In this document: piece by piece, positions 30,365 through 40,243 of the stretch | Layout: the number at the start of each line of letters is the position of its first letter | How positions within the stretch are numbered: position 1 is the stretch's first letter | From: Methylocystis sp. | GTDB taxonomy: Bacteria; Pseudomonadota; Alphaproteobacteria; Rhizobiales; Beijerinckiaceae | Length of the DNA stretch: 64,000 bases | Reading direction: 5' to 3' | NCBI GenBank assembly: GCA_020252485.1 | Contig: JADCCX010000009.1 | Location: forward strand, 62,001 to 126,000 | The notes under the pieces: model-generated | Seen by the model: only the letters and a program-made list of their open reading frames with translations | The model's database searches: none | What the model was told of the DNA's origin: nothing | Position numbers and translations under genes: made by a program

Positions 30365-31459
30365 ATGATGTTTTCCCGCCGCGCCGCCGCATTCGCGATT
30401 GCTCTTCTGCTGCCAACGGGGCTTGCCGTTGCGCAGGAAAAAGTCGTCAACGTCTACAATTGGAACGACTATATCGATCCCAAGGTGCTCGAGGATTTCA
30501 CCAAGGAGACCGGGATCAAGGTCGTCTACGACACCTACGACAACAACGAGATCGTCGAGACGAAGATGCTGGCCGGCAAGTCGGGCTACGATATCGTCGT
30601 GCCCTCGGCGCCCTTTCTGCAGCGCATGGCGGCGGCAGGCGTCTTTCAGCCCCTCGACCTGTCGAAGCTGCCCAACCACAAGAATCTCTGGCCCGAGATC
30701 ATGCAGCGGATGAAGGCTTATGATCCAGGCAACAGCCATGCCGTGCCCTATCTCTGGGGCACGATCGGGCTCGGCGTGAATGTCGCCAAGGTGAAGGAGC
30801 GGCTGGGCGGCACGATCCCTGAAAGCTGGGATCTGCTCCTCGATCCCAAAATCTCCGCGAAGCTGAAGGATTGCGGCATCCATGTGCTGGACGGCCCCGA
30901 GGATGTGCTCCCCAACGTGATGCGCGCGCTGAAGCTCGATCCCAATTCGAAGAACCCCAACGATATTCAGAAGGCGGGGGATGCGCTGGTCAGGGTTCGG
31001 GACAACATCCGCAAGTTCCACTCGTCCGAATACATCAACGCGCTCGCGGGCGGCCAGATCTGCCTGGCGCTCGGTTTCTCCGGCGACATCCTGCAGGCCC
31101 GCAAGCGCGCGAAGGAAGCCGGCAACGGGGTCGAGATCGAATACATCATCCCGAAGGAGGGGGCGCAGATGTGGTTCGATTCGATGGTGATTCCGAAGGA
31201 TGCGCCGAACGCCGGCAACGCCTATGCCCTGATCAATTATCTGCTGCGGCCGGATATTGCGTCGGCCAATTCGAACCTCGTCGAATATGCGAATGCCAAC
31301 CTGCCCGCAAAAGCCCTGATCAAGCCCGAGGTCAGGGACAACCCGGGCGTCTATCCGACCGACGCGGTGATGGCCCGCCTGTTCACGAACACCGCTTACG
31401 ATGAGCGCCTGCAGCGCACAGTCACGCGGCTCTGGACCCGGGTCAAGACGGGCAAATGA
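30365..31459 (+). CDS. Polyamine-type ABC transporter substrate-binding protein (PotF-like)
   Basis: 364 residues. The signal peptide [19 protein letters not shown]... ends AVAQ. The mature start [19 protein letters not shown] and [16 protein letters not shown] are typical of PotF/PotD periplasmic proteins. [28 protein letters not shown] and the C-terminal [17 protein letters not shown] also match. It would capture putrescine or related polyamines. No permease or ATPase gene accompanies it, so it is an orphan that must use a transporter coded elsewhere. Its stop is in a 14-bp tandem repeat shared with the convergent mmcB end. Confidence 0.92.
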   Translation: MMFSRRAAAFAIALLLPTGLAVAQEKVVNVYNWNDYIDPKVLEDFTKETGIKVVYDTYDNNEIVETKMLAGKSGYDIVVPSAPFLQRMAAAGVFQPLDLSKLPNHKNLWPEIMQRMKAYDPGNSHAVPYLWGTIGLGVNVAKVKERLGGTIPESWDLLLDPKISAKLKDCGIHVLDGPEDVLPNVMRALKLDPNSKNPNDIQKAGDALVRVRDNIRKFHSSEYINALAGGQICLALGFSGDILQARKRAKEAGNGVEIEYIIPKEGAQMWFDSMVIPKDAPNAGNAYALINYLLRPDIASANSNLVEYANANLPAKALIKPEVRDNPGVYPTDAVMARLFTNTAYDERLQRTVTRLWTRVKTGK

Positions 31460-31493
31460 TCAGAGGCAAGTGATCATAGGCAAGTGATCAGAG
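31452..31493. repeat. Three tandem copies of a 14-bp unit between convergent gene ends
   Basis: The copies are GCAAATGATCAGAG (31452-31465), GCAAGTGATCATAG (31466-31479) and GCAAGTGATCAGAG (31480-31493), differing at one or two bases. The first holds the TGA of the polyamine-binding gene and the third the stop of mmcB on the other strand. TGATCA inside each unit is palindromic. Confidence 0.9.
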
Positions 31494-31946
31494 GCACTCC
31501 GGGATGTTCGCATCCGGATCCGCAAGCCAGGTCAGGCGCGCCGCGCCGAGCCGTGCGACCCGGGTCAGCAAGGCCTTGCGGGTCGCCGCCGCCAGAGGAT
31601 GCAGGGGTGCGGCGCGGAGCAAGGCGCCGCCATGCGCGTCCGCCACGATCAGGCCGGCGTCTTCGGGAAACAGGGTTTCATCGACATCAGGCGCGGTCGC
31701 GAAATAGAGGCGGTCGCAATAAAGCCGGTACTCCGGCCATTTCCGGTCGACAAGAAAGTCGCTGCGCGACGATTTGATTTCGACAATCGCGATTTCGCCC
31801 GACATCGAGACAGCCAGAAGGTCGGCGCGGCGACCGGACGCCAGCGTCACTTCCGGCAGCGCGAAAAGATTGAGCCCCACCATGAGCCTGAGCGCGCCCC
31901 GGCGGATCGCCAGAGCCCGTTCCGACTGCCGGCCATCCTCGATCAT
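31488..31946 (-). CDS. mmcB: MmcB family DNA repair protein
   Basis: 152 residues. MmcB is an alphaproteobacterial protein first described in Caulobacter mitomycin C resistance. It has a small PD-(D/E)xK nuclease-like core, seen here as GRRADLLAVSMSGEIAIVEI followed by KSSRSDF, with Asp and the ExK pair in order. DRKWPEYRLYCDRLYFATAP and LIVADAHGGALLRAAPLHP complete the family. The ATG overlaps the stop of the upstream GMC oxidoreductase gene by 4 nt (ATGA), so it is coupled to that unrelated gene. Its stop lies in a triplicated 14-bp sequence. Confidence 0.92.
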   Translation of the reverse strand: MIEDGRQSERALAIRRGALRLMVGLNLFALPEVTLASGRRADLLAVSMSGEIAIVEIKSSRSDFLVDRKWPEYRLYCDRLYFATAPDVDETLFPEDAGLIVADAHGGALLRAAPLHPLAAATRKALLTRVARLGAARLTWLADPDANIPECL

Positions 31947-33571
31947 CTTTTTCTGGCGTCTTCCAGGATCATCGCCGCGCCCTTCTCGGCGATCATCATG
32001 GTGGGCGAGTTGGTGTTTCCCGAGGTGATGCGCGGCATCGCCGATGCATCGATGACGCGCAGGCCCGGAATATGCCGGACGCGCAGCCTTTGGTCGAGCA
32101 CCGCCATCGGGTCGCCCTTTACGCCCATCCTGGCCGTGCCGACGGGATGGAAGATCGTCGTGCCGATATCGCCCGCAGCCCGCTCCAGTTCCGCATCCGT
32201 CTGCAGATCGGGGCCGGGTGCATATTCCTCCGGCCGATAGCGCGCCAGCGGCTCGCTGCCGACGATCCCGCGTGCGAGCCGGATCGAATCCACCGCCACC
32301 TCCCGGTCCTCGGGCGTGCTGAGGTAATGCGGACGGATCGAAGGCGGTTGCCGGAAGTCCGGTGAGCTCGCCCGCACGAAGCCGGTGCTCGTGGGCCTGA
32401 GGTTGCAGACGCTGACGGTGAAGGCAGCAAAGGGATGCAGAGGTTCGCCGAAGCGATCCAGCGAAAGCGGCTGGACGTGAAACTGAAGGTTCGGCGTCTG
32501 GTAACGGGGCGACGAGCGGGTGAAGCAGCCGAGCTGCGAGGGCGCCATGGTCAGTGGACCCTTGCGGAAAAGGGCGTATTGCGCGGCCATCCCGGCCCGC
32601 TTGAGCAACGATCGGTACTCGATGTTCATCGTCCTGACGCCGTGAACCTTGTAAACCGGGCGAAGCTGCAGGTGGTCCTGCAAATTGGCGCCCACGCCCG
32701 GCAGATCGGCGACCACGGGGATGCCCAGTTCGCGCAGCACTTCACCCGGGCCAACGCCTGAAAGCTGCAGCAGCTTCGGCGTGGCGATGGCGCCAGCCGC
32801 CAGGATGACTTCCCGCCCGGCCCGGATTTCCGCCTTGCCGCCCGGGCCCATATACTCGACGCCGACGGCGCGCCGGCCATTGAAGATCAGGCGCGTGGCC
32901 TCGGCTTTGGTGATCAATGTCAGATTGGGCCGCGCCAGCGCCGGCTTCAGGAACGCACTTGCCGCGCTCCAGCGGCGGCCGTTCTTCTGGTTCACCTGAA
33001 AATAGCCGACGCCTTCATTGTCCCCGGTGTTAAAATCATCCGTGGCGGGAATGCCGCGGCTCTCGGCGGCGGCGATGAACGCGTCGAGGATATCCCAGCG
33101 CATGCGGGGCTTGTCGACCCGCCACTCGCCCGCCGCGCCATGGTGCAAAGATTCGCCGGCGAAATGATCCTCCTGCCGCAGGAAATGCGGCTTCACGTCG
33201 TCCCAGCCCCAGCTCTCGAGGCCAAGGTCGCGCCAGCCGTCATAATCGGCAGCCTGGCCGCGCATGTAGATCATCGCATTGATCGCCGACGATCCACCGA
33301 TCACCTTGCCGCGGGGGTAATTGAGCTGGCGGCTGTTCAGGCCCTTCTCCTCCTCGGTCCTGAACATCCAGTCGGCGCGCGGATTGCCGATGGCGAACAG
33401 ATAGCCGGCCGGAATATGGAACCAGATCCAGTTGTCCTTGCCGCCCGCTTCCAGGATCGCGACCTTCTTCGTGCCATCGGCCGATAGCCGGTTGGCGAGC
33501 ACGCAGCCGGCCGATCCTGCGCCGACGATGACATAGTCGAACTCTGCCCTGTCGTCGTCGTCCTTCGCCAT
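31943..33571 (-). CDS. GMC family oxidoreductase (choline dehydrogenase-like)
   Basis: 542 residues. The FAD ADP-binding motif is DYVIVGAGSAGCVLANRLS. The GMC signatures are NYPRGKVIGGSSAINAMIYM and GAIATPKLLQLSGVGPGEVL. The catalytic His region is FHPVGTARMG and the C-terminal NTNSPTMMIAEKGA is complete. BetA-type alcohol dehydrogenases of this form oxidise choline or other alcohols, but no bet genes are adjacent, so the substrate is open. It lies 2 bp behind maeB and is coupled to mmcB, which suggests one transcript of three metabolically mixed genes. Confidence 0.92.
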   Translation of the reverse strand: MAKDDDDRAEFDYVIVGAGSAGCVLANRLSADGTKKVAILEAGGKDNWIWFHIPAGYLFAIGNPRADWMFRTEEEKGLNSRQLNYPRGKVIGGSSAINAMIYMRGQAADYDGWRDLGLESWGWDDVKPHFLRQEDHFAGESLHHGAAGEWRVDKPRMRWDILDAFIAAAESRGIPATDDFNTGDNEGVGYFQVNQKNGRRWSAASAFLKPALARPNLTLITKAEATRLIFNGRRAVGVEYMGPGGKAEIRAGREVILAAGAIATPKLLQLSGVGPGEVLRELGIPVVADLPGVGANLQDHLQLRPVYKVHGVRTMNIEYRSLLKRAGMAAQYALFRKGPLTMAPSQLGCFTRSSPRYQTPNLQFHVQPLSLDRFGEPLHPFAAFTVSVCNLRPTSTGFVRASSPDFRQPPSIRPHYLSTPEDREVAVDSIRLARGIVGSEPLARYRPEEYAPGPDLQTDAELERAAGDIGTTIFHPVGTARMGVKGDPMAVLDQRLRVRHIPGLRVIDASAMPRITSGNTNSPTMMIAEKGAAMILEDARKR

Positions 33572-33573
33572 CG

Positions 33574-35859
33574 TCAGCCGCCGACGCCCATGGCGGCCAG
33601 AGCGGCCATGTTGAGGAGATCCGCATCCTTCGCCGCCATCGAGACGATCTGAACCGGCTTGTCGAGGCCGATGAGCAGCGGGCCGATGACGGTGGAGCCG
33701 CCGAGCTCCTGCAGCATCTTGGTGGCGATCGCGGCAGAGTGGAACGCCGGCATCACCAGCACATTCGCCGGCCCCGTGAGGCGGCAGAAGGGGAACTGGG
33801 CCATGATCTCGGGGTTGAGCGCCACATCCGCGCCCATCTCGCCGTCATATTCGAAATCGACCTTCTGCCGATCGAGGATCTGCACGGCTTCCTGCACGCG
33901 CTTCGAGCGTTCCGCCTCGGGATAGCCGAAGGTCGAGAACGAGAGCAGCGCCACGCGGGGCGTATAGCCGAGCCGCCGAGCCGCGCCTGCGGCCTCAATG
34001 GCGATCTCGGCAATTTCGGCGGCATTCGGCATCTCGTGGACAGCCGTATCGGCCACCATCACGGTCCGTCCGCGCGCGATGATCAGCGAGGCGCCTATCA
34101 TCCGGTGGCCAGGCTTGTGATCGATGACGCGCGTCACGTCCGCCAGCGCCACGGAATAGTTGCGGGTCAGGCCGGTGACCATCGCATCCGCGTCGCCCGT
34201 CGCGACCATGGCCGCGCCGAAATGATTGCGGTCCTGGTTGATGAGGCGCTGGCAATCGCGGAAGAGGAAACCTTTCCGCTGCAGCCGCTCGTAGAGATAT
34301 TGCGCATAGGCGCTGTTGCGCTTCGACAGCCTTGCATTGTGGATCTCGACGCCATCCCTGATCTCGACGCCGGCTGCTTCCGCCGCTTCATGGATCCGGT
34401 CTTCGCGGCCGACAAGGATCGCCTTGCCGAGGCCTTGCGCCGCATAGGTGACGGCAGCGCGGATCACCGCCTCCTCCTCGCCTTCGGCGAAGACGACGCG
34501 CTTCGGCCGACGCTGCACCTGCTCGAAGACGCGGGCCAGCACGCCGGCGACGGGGTCCCGGCGCGCCGACAGCGCCCGCTTGTATTCGTCGATATCCTTG
34601 AGCGGCTTGCGGGCGACTCCGCTCTCCATCGCGGCCTTGGCCACCGCCCCGGAGATCGAGGCCATGAGGCGCGGATCGAAGGGGGCGGGGATGATGTAGC
34701 CCTTGCCGAACTTCGGGCGCGACCCGCCATAGGCTGCGGCCACCTCATCCGGCACATCCTCGCGGGCGAGTTCGGCGATGGCGTTGGTCGCGGCGACCTT
34801 CATCTCCATATTGATCGCCGTCGCCCGCACATCGAGCGCGCCCCGGAAGATGAACGGGAAGCCCAGCACGTTGTTGACCTGGTTCGGATAATCCGAACGC
34901 CCCGTGGCGATGATCACATCCTCGCGCACCGCATAGGCATCCTCCGGCGTGATTTCCGGATCAGGGTTGGCCATGGCGAAAATGATGGGGTTGGGGGCCA
35001 TCGCCTTGACCATCTCCTGGGTCAGCGCGCCCTTGGCGGAAAGGCCGAAGAAGATGTCGGCATCCTGCATCGCATCCTCAAGGCTGCGCGCCTTGGTCTT
35101 CGCGGCATGCGCGGATTTCCACTGGTTCATGCCCTCGGTGCGGCCCTGATAGATCACGCCTTTGGTGTCGCACATCAGCACGTTTTCAGGTGAGAATCCG
35201 ATCGCCTTTACGAGATCGGCGCAGGCGACGCCCGCCGCGCCCGCGCCGTTGATGACAAGCTTCGTCTGCTTGATGTCGCGGCCGGTCAGCTTCAGCGCGT
35301 TCAGCATGCCGGCGGCCGCGATAATGGCGGTGCCGTGCTGATCGTCATGGAAGACGGGGATATCCATGAGTTCCTGCAGGCGCTGCTCGATGATGAAGCA
35401 CTCGGGGGCCTTGATATCCTCAAGGTTGATGCCGCCGAAGGAAGGGCCGAGATAGCGCACGGCATTGATGAAGGCGTCGGTGTCTTCCGTGTCGATCTCG
35501 AGATCGATCGAATCGACATCGGCGAAGCGCTTGAAAAGCACCGCCTTGCCTTCCATCACCGGCTTCGAGGCGAGCGCGCCCAGATTGCCAAGCCCGAGGA
35601 TCGCGGTGCCATTGGTGATGACGGCAACGAGGTTGCCCCGCGTCGTGTAGTCGAAGGCCATGGAGGGGTCCTCAGCGATGGCGAGGACGGGCACGGCGAC
35701 ACCCGGTGAATAGGCGAGCGACAGATCGCGCTGCGTCGCCATCGGCTTGGTCGGCACGATCTCCAGCTTGCCGGGCTTGCCGCGGGAGTGGAAATCCAAC
35801 GCCTCCTGATCCGTGAAGGTCGGTCGGCCGCGACGGCTTTTTGGATCGAACGATGGCAT
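33574..35859 (-). CDS. maeB: NADP-dependent malic enzyme with phosphotransacetylase-like domain
   Basis: 761 residues, full length for the two-domain MaeB/Tme type. It decarboxylates malate to pyruvate, making NADPH. The malic-enzyme half has [39 protein letters not shown] and the nucleotide motif [15 protein letters not shown]. From about residue 430 comes the phosphate-acetyltransferase-like half ([40 protein letters not shown]), usually regulatory and acetyl-CoA-sensing, not catalytic. In rhizobia this enzyme supports growth on dicarboxylates. Confidence 0.95.
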   Translation of the reverse strand: MPSFDPKSRRGRPTFTDQEALDFHSRGKPGKLEIVPTKPMATQRDLSLAYSPGVAVPVLAIAEDPSMAFDYTTRGNLVAVITNGTAILGLGNLGALASKPVMEGKAVLFKRFADVDSIDLEIDTEDTDAFINAVRYLGPSFGGINLEDIKAPECFIIEQRLQELMDIPVFHDDQHGTAIIAAAGMLNALKLTGRDIKQTKLVINGAGAAGVACADLVKAIGFSPENVLMCDTKGVIYQGRTEGMNQWKSAHAAKTKARSLEDAMQDADIFFGLSAKGALTQEMVKAMAPNPIIFAMANPDPEITPEDAYAVREDVIIATGRSDYPNQVNNVLGFPFIFRGALDVRATAINMEMKVAATNAIAELAREDVPDEVAAAYGGSRPKFGKGYIIPAPFDPRLMASISGAVAKAAMESGVARKPLKDIDEYKRALSARRDPVAGVLARVFEQVQRRPKRVVFAEGEEEAVIRAAVTYAAQGLGKAILVGREDRIHEAAEAAGVEIRDGVEIHNARLSKRNSAYAQYLYERLQRKGFLFRDCQRLINQDRNHFGAAMVATGDADAMVTGLTRNYSVALADVTRVIDHKPGHRMIGASLIIARGRTVMVADTAVHEMPNAAEIAEIAIEAAGAARRLGYTPRVALLSFSTFGYPEAERSKRVQEAVQILDRQKVDFEYDGEMGADVALNPEIMAQFPFCRLTGPANVLVMPAFHSAAIATKMLQELGGSTVIGPLLIGLDKPVQIVSMAAKDADLLNMAALAAMGVGG

Positions 35860-35973
35860 TGAACGCGTTTCCCCGGGGATCGTCTTGTGATTTGTGCAGG
35901 GCTGACCTTACGGGGTCTGCGGCAAGCGGAACAAGGGGATTTGGGAAAAAGTGTTTATCCCGCCCGCCCGGAT

Positions 35974-36729
35974 TCAAGACCTTCCGCCATCGACAGACAG
36001 GATTTGGCCGCTGATCCAGGCGGCCTGTTCGCTGGCCAGAAACACGACGGCATTGGCGATATCGGCAGCAGTCCCCAGCCGTCTCGTGTGGATGCCCGAA
36101 AGCAGGCGCGCCTGACCTTCAGGCCCATAGCTCTCCCATTGCCGCTCGGTCGTGGGGTTGGAGCGCACGAAGCCAGGCGCCACGGCATTGCAGGTTAGCC
36201 CCAACGGCCCCAGATCCTGGCTGAGCTGCTTCGTCAGCCCGACCAGCGCGTGCTTCGCCGCCGTATAGGCCTGGATGCCCGTCAGGCTCGGGCGCAGCCC
36301 CGCCCCGGAGGCGATGTTGATGATGCGCCCGAAACCGCCGGCCTGCATCGGCGCGGCGGCCGCCTGCGCCAGATAGAAGGCGCCGTCCACATTGGCTTCG
36401 AAGATCACTTTCCAGTCTTGTTCGCTGACTTTGGCGATTGGCCGGCCAATCTGGCCGCGGACGCCGCCGGCGCAATTGACGAGAATGTCGAGGCGGCCGT
36501 GACGCCCCGCAGCAGCGGCGATGGCGGCGTGGGCATCGGCCTGGCGGCCGATATCGAAAACGGCCGCCTCCATGCCTTCCGATCGCGCGAAAGACTGCAG
36601 GCGGGGGGCATCGGCATCGGCGACGATCACGGTTGCGCCGGCGGCCTTCAGCGCCAGCGCGATGCCCTGGCCAAGCCCCTGCGCCGCCCCGGTGACGAAG
36701 GCTATGCGGTTGTCGAAGCGGATGTGCAT
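35974..36729 (-). CDS. SDR family oxidoreductase
   Basis: 251 residues. The cofactor motif is VTGAAQGLGQGIALALKAAG, an acidic residue follows strand 2 (VADADAPR, suggesting NAD), the NAG-like motif is VNCAGGV, and the catalytic YTAAKHALVGLTKQL is complete, with the end ISGQILSVDGG. Its 5' end overlaps the ketopantoate-reductase-like gene by 28 bp, so it belongs to that operon. With the divergent creatininase and ABC transporter, it probably acts on the imported compound; its substrate is unknown. Confidence 0.87.
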   Translation of the reverse strand: MHIRFDNRIAFVTGAAQGLGQGIALALKAAGATVIVADADAPRLQSFARSEGMEAAVFDIGRQADAHAAIAAAAGRHGRLDILVNCAGGVRGQIGRPIAKVSEQDWKVIFEANVDGAFYLAQAAAAPMQAGGFGRIINIASGAGLRPSLTGIQAYTAAKHALVGLTKQLSQDLGPLGLTCNAVAPGFVRSNPTTERQWESYGPEGQARLLSGIHTRRLGTAADIANAVVFLASEQAAWISGQILSVDGGRS

Positions 36730-37739
36730 GTGTCGATCAGGATTTGAAACGTCTCGAAGGCCATGAGCCTGCGGCCATCCTCGATGTCATGGATCAGTTC
36801 CACAAGCTTTGTGATCGCCGGGGTGGCGATTCCGGCTTCCGCGCCCAGCTTTGCGATAATGCCGATTTGCGGATCGGCCTCGGTCTTCCGCCTGCGGATG
36901 GCGAGATCGCGGTAGATGCCGGAATGCGTCTTCGCCGTATGGCGATTGAACTCGGCCAGCGCGGCGATGCTGGCGCGGCTGCCGGCTTCCGGCGCGCCGG
37001 GCTCGAAAACCTCCGGATCGAAGCCGTTGAAGCCGACCGGCTTGACACCCCGGGCCTTGGCCACCGCCATCACTTCGCGGGCGAGCGCATCGAAGACGGC
37101 GAAGCGGCGCGGATCCTCGAAATTCGCAGTCATTGAATCCGTGGTCAGCGCGGTGGCGAAGAGCATCGCGCCATAGGCGAGTTTGCCCCAGAGATAACCC
37201 CAGATGTTGCTGGTGAGCACCGCCTGCGGCTCGAAGATGCCAAGCCATTGATGCATCTGCCGGGTGCGGTCGCGGATCGATCCGTCGATCTCGCCCACCA
37301 CGACGGCCGCCCGGTTGCCGAACAGGATTTCGCCCGGCCCCAGCCAATCCGCGCCGAAATTGACGAAACAGCCCATGGTGCGGTTGTCGCCGACAGCCCT
37401 GGCGATGGCGATTTCGTTGAGGCCGTTCTGTGCCGAGAGCACATAGCCGTCGGGCGCAAGATAGGGCTTCAGCTGCTGAACCGCGGCTTCCGTCGCCTGC
37501 GCCTTGACCGCCAGCACGATGACCGGCCATTGGCCGGAGAGTTCCGGCAGCATCAGCGATGGAACGACCTGCCGGAAGGTCTCTACGGGTCCCGTGATGG
37601 AAAGCCCGCCGCTGCGGCAGGCCTTCACATGATCCTCGGCGATATCGACCATCGTCACCGGCAGGCCCGCACGCGCCCAATAGGCGCCAAGCGTGCCGCC
37701 GATAGCGCCGGCGCCCCAGATCAGGATCGGGGCATTCAC
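36702..37739 (-). CDS. Ketopantoate reductase (ApbA/PanE) family protein
   Basis: 345 residues. N-terminal dinucleotide motif ILIWGAGAIGGTLGAYWARA, then AVKAQATEAAVQQLKPYL and SAQNGLNEIAIARAVG, the usual PanE landmarks. The C-terminal helical domain contains KLAYGAMLFATALTTDS and an extended acidic loop not typical of panE proper. It sits between an oligopeptide-type binding protein (11 bp upstream) and an SDR (28-bp overlap), so a catabolic NAD(P)H-dependent dehydrogenase is more likely than pantothenate synthesis. That functional reading is inference from context. Confidence 0.85.
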   Translation of the reverse strand: MNAPILIWGAGAIGGTLGAYWARAGLPVTMVDIAEDHVKACRSGGLSITGPVETFRQVVPSLMLPELSGQWPVIVLAVKAQATEAAVQQLKPYLAPDGYVLSAQNGLNEIAIARAVGDNRTMGCFVNFGADWLGPGEILFGNRAAVVVGEIDGSIRDRTRQMHQWLGIFEPQAVLTSNIWGYLWGKLAYGAMLFATALTTDSMTANFEDPRRFAVFDALAREVMAVAKARGVKPVGFNGFDPEVFEPGAPEAGSRASIAALAEFNRHTAKTHSGIYRDLAIRRRKTEADPQIGIIAKLGAEAGIATPAITKLVELIHDIEDGRRLMAFETFQILIDTCTSASTTA

Positions 37740-37749
37740 AGCGACAGCT

Positions 37750-39321
37750 TCACTTGACCGGCTTGATGTTCATGGCGAGCGTGTCTTCATCGACGCGCGC
37801 CTTGATCGTCACCTTGTCCTTCTGCATGGCCCAGGCCGAACCGACGGCCACGATCGGGAGACGCGGCCGATCCGTCTCGACGAGCGCATTGGCATCCTCA
37901 AGCTGCTTGCGGCGCTTGCCTTCGTCCATCTCGTTGCCGGCGTCCTGCAGCAGCTTGTCCATCACCGGGTTCTTGTAGCCGAGCACGTTGAAGGCGCCCA
38001 TCCGCCGCTCGCGGTCGTTCGAATGCGCGATGGACGAGAGCGTGTAATGCGCCTCGCCCGTCAGCGTGCCCCAGCCCGACATGGCAACGGAATATTCGCC
38101 GCGGGTGCGGGCCGGGAAGAAGACGGCGGCGGGCTGCGCGTTCGGCGTCGCATCGACGCCGATGGCGGCCCACATCTGGGCGATCGAGGTGCCGACCTGC
38201 CGGTCGCCGGGCAGCCGGTCGCTGGTGAAGGAGAATTGCAGCTTGAAGCCGTTGGGATAACCGGCATCGGCCAAGAGCTTCTTCGCTGCCGCCGGATCAT
38301 ATTTGCGGGGTCCGAGCGCCTTGTTGTAGCCGAAGATCGACGGCGTCACGAGCTGGTTGACGGGGGCGCCCAGCCCTTCCATCGCGATCTCGGCGAGCGC
38401 CTTGCGGTCGATGGCGAGATCAAGCGCTTCCCGCACGCGCGTATCCTGCAGCGGGTTCTTGTCGAGCGCCGCGCCATCCTTGGCCGTCACGGTCGGGGCC
38501 TTGTCGCGCATGTCGAGCTCGACGTTGAAGACATAGACGGTCTCGATCGTCTGCACATTGAGTTTCGGATCGCGCTTCAGACTTGCGAGATCGGTGGCGG
38601 GGACGCGGGTGATCAGATCGAGCTGTCCGGCCTTCAATTGCGCCACGCGGGCGGCATCATTGGGCACTTCCTTGCGGACATGGCGCGCCCAGGGCTCCTT
38701 CGGGCCCCAATAGCCGTCGAAGCGATCCAGAACGAGGTCGCCCTTGGGCTGCCAGGAGACGAACTTGTAGGGCCCGGTGCCAACCGCGGCCTTGCCGGAA
38801 TTGAAGGCCTCGTTGGCGGTTTCCTTCGTCAGGCCGGCTGCGGCTTTCGACGACACGATGAAGAGCCGGATGAAATCATTCGCCAGAATGGGCGCCGGAC
38901 CATCCGTGATGACATGCACGGTGTGCGGATCGACAATCTTCACCTCCTTGACGCGGCGTGTGTATATCGTGGTCGGATTCGGACCCGAAACGACCGGAAT
39001 GCGCTCGATCGAGAATTTCACGTCCTCGGCGGTGAAGTCCGAACCATCGTGAAACTTCACGCCTTTCCTGAGTTTGAACTCCCAGGTGGTGTCGTTCAGC
39101 GCCTTCCAGCTTTCCGCCAGCCGGGGTTCCAGCTCAAGCCCGTCGCCCGACCAGACAAGCGTATCGAAGACGTGCTTGAGCGCCTCGGCATGCGTGCCAG
39201 TCGCTGTGAAATGCGGGTCGATGGAATCGGGCCCGCCGCGCACGCCGATGGTGAGCGTCTGGGCCGAGACGCTGGTCATCAGGGCTCCGGTCACGGCGAG
39301 GCCTAGCAGAATACGGCGCAT
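37750..39321 (-). CDS. ABC transporter substrate-binding protein, family 5 (peptide/nickel type)
   Basis: 523 residues from ATG 39321, with GGGAG nine nt upstream. The signal peptide is MRRILLGLAVTGALMTSVSA. The mature protein opens QTLTIGVRGGPDSIDPHFTA, then LEPRLAESWKALNDTTWEFK and LRKGVKFHDGSDFTAEDVKF, the standard SBP family 5 signature, and GTGPYKFVSWQPKGDLVL. It is the periplasmic receptor for the divergent DppBCDF transporter at 40244-44056. The family binds peptides, opines, sugars or other amides; the downstream enzymes point away from plain dipeptides. Confidence 0.94.
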   Translation of the reverse strand: MRRILLGLAVTGALMTSVSAQTLTIGVRGGPDSIDPHFTATGTHAEALKHVFDTLVWSGDGLELEPRLAESWKALNDTTWEFKLRKGVKFHDGSDFTAEDVKFSIERIPVVSGPNPTTIYTRRVKEVKIVDPHTVHVITDGPAPILANDFIRLFIVSSKAAAGLTKETANEAFNSGKAAVGTGPYKFVSWQPKGDLVLDRFDGYWGPKEPWARHVRKEVPNDAARVAQLKAGQLDLITRVPATDLASLKRDPKLNVQTIETVYVFNVELDMRDKAPTVTAKDGAALDKNPLQDTRVREALDLAIDRKALAEIAMEGLGAPVNQLVTPSIFGYNKALGPRKYDPAAAKKLLADAGYPNGFKLQFSFTSDRLPGDRQVGTSIAQMWAAIGVDATPNAQPAAVFFPARTRGEYSVAMSGWGTLTGEAHYTLSSIAHSNDRERRMGAFNVLGYKNPVMDKLLQDAGNEMDEGKRRKQLEDANALVETDRPRLPIVAVGSAWAMQKDKVTIKARVDEDTLAMNIKPVK

Positions 39322-39447
39322 GGTTGTGATCTCCCTTACGGCTAACAGGACGTTCGAGCCGCGTGTCAGCAGCGATTTCAGCCATCCAAGGCCCAACAGT
39401 CAACGGCATTCTCGTGCCACGAGGCTTGTAACCTGCGGCAGAACGCC

Positions 39448-39474
39448 TTTACCCGGTAAATTGCGGCGCGCCGC
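39448..39474. promoter_or_regulatory. Adjacent palindromes between divergent transport and catabolic operons
   Basis: TTTACC-C-GGTAAA (39448-39460) and GCGGCGCGCCGC (39463-39474) are both perfect dyads within the 213-bp gap between the binding-protein and creatininase genes. One or both could bind a regulator controlling both directions. No regulator gene is adjacent, so the binding protein is unknown. Confidence 0.35.
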
Positions 39475-39534
39475 TTGCATCCTGACGGCGATACCGCTTT
39501 GCTGAAACGGAAATTGGAAAGGTGGGATGGTGAT

Positions 39535-40239
39535 ATGCGGATCGCGGAAATGCACTGGCGGCAGGTTGAGGCTCAGGCCCTCAAGGATGACCGCGCTGTT
39601 CTGCCGATCGGCTCGACCGAGCAGCACGCCTGGCTGAGCCTTTGCGTTGACGCCATTCTTGCCGACAAGATGGCCAATGATTCAGCTTTGCCGCTGAACG
39701 TGCCGGTGTTCCCGACGATCAATTACGGCCTGACGCCCAATTTCGTCGCCTATCCGGGCACCGTGACATTGCGCCTGTCGACGCTCTGCGCGGTGGTGAC
39801 CGATGTGCTGGATGGCATGCGGCGCGCGGGTTTCCGGCGGATTGTGATCGTCAACGGCCATGGCGGCAATTCGCCGGCCCATGGCGCTGTGCTGGAATGG
39901 CTGGACCGCAACCCTGGGTCGCAGGTGAAATGGCATAATTGGTGGAACGCTCCGAGGACCTGGGCGAAGGTGCAGGCGATTGATCCCGTCGCCTCGCATG
40001 CGTCCTGGATGGAGAATTTCCCCTGGACACGTTTGGAGGGCGTCAAGCTGCCCTCCGTTCAGAAGCCGATGATGGATCATCAGCATTTCATGCAGCTCGA
40101 CACCGCTGCGAAGAAGGCTTTCCTGGGTGACGGCAATTATGGCGGCCTCTACCAGCGCAGCGATGAGGATATGCTGGCGCTCTGGGCCGTCGCTGTAGAG
40201 GAGACGCGCGAGCTGATCGCCTCCGGCTGGTCCCAGTAA
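39535..40239 (+). CDS. Creatininase family amidohydrolase
   Basis: 234 residues from ATG 39535, with AAAGGTGGGA upstream. The metal ligands of the creatininase fold can be placed: Glu and His in GSTEQHAWLSL, Asp in LCVDAILAD, His in VIVNGHGGNSPAHG, and Glu in SHASWMENFPW, which replaces the common HAGExETS. The family hydrolyses cyclic or linear amides (creatinine, FAPy, formamides). The SWMENFPWTR variant suggests a subgroup of its own. The dppB-like gene follows 4 bp later, so the enzyme is cotranscribed with an importer and probably acts on its cargo. Confidence 0.87.
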   Translation: MRIAEMHWRQVEAQALKDDRAVLPIGSTEQHAWLSLCVDAILADKMANDSALPLNVPVFPTINYGLTPNFVAYPGTVTLRLSTLCAVVTDVLDGMRRAGFRRIVIVNGHGGNSPAHGAVLEWLDRNPGSQVKWHNWWNAPRTWAKVQAIDPVASHASWMENFPWTRLEGVKLPSVQKPMMDHQHFMQLDTAAKKAFLGDGNYGGLYQRSDEDMLALWAVAVEETRELIASGWSQ

Positions 40240-40243
40240 GGCG

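Noticed and set aside
30260-31021. N-terminal extension of adenine deaminase
   Set aside because: It lies antisense to the polyamine-binding gene; Ade proteins start near MSHPSLRTT and have the expected length from 30259.
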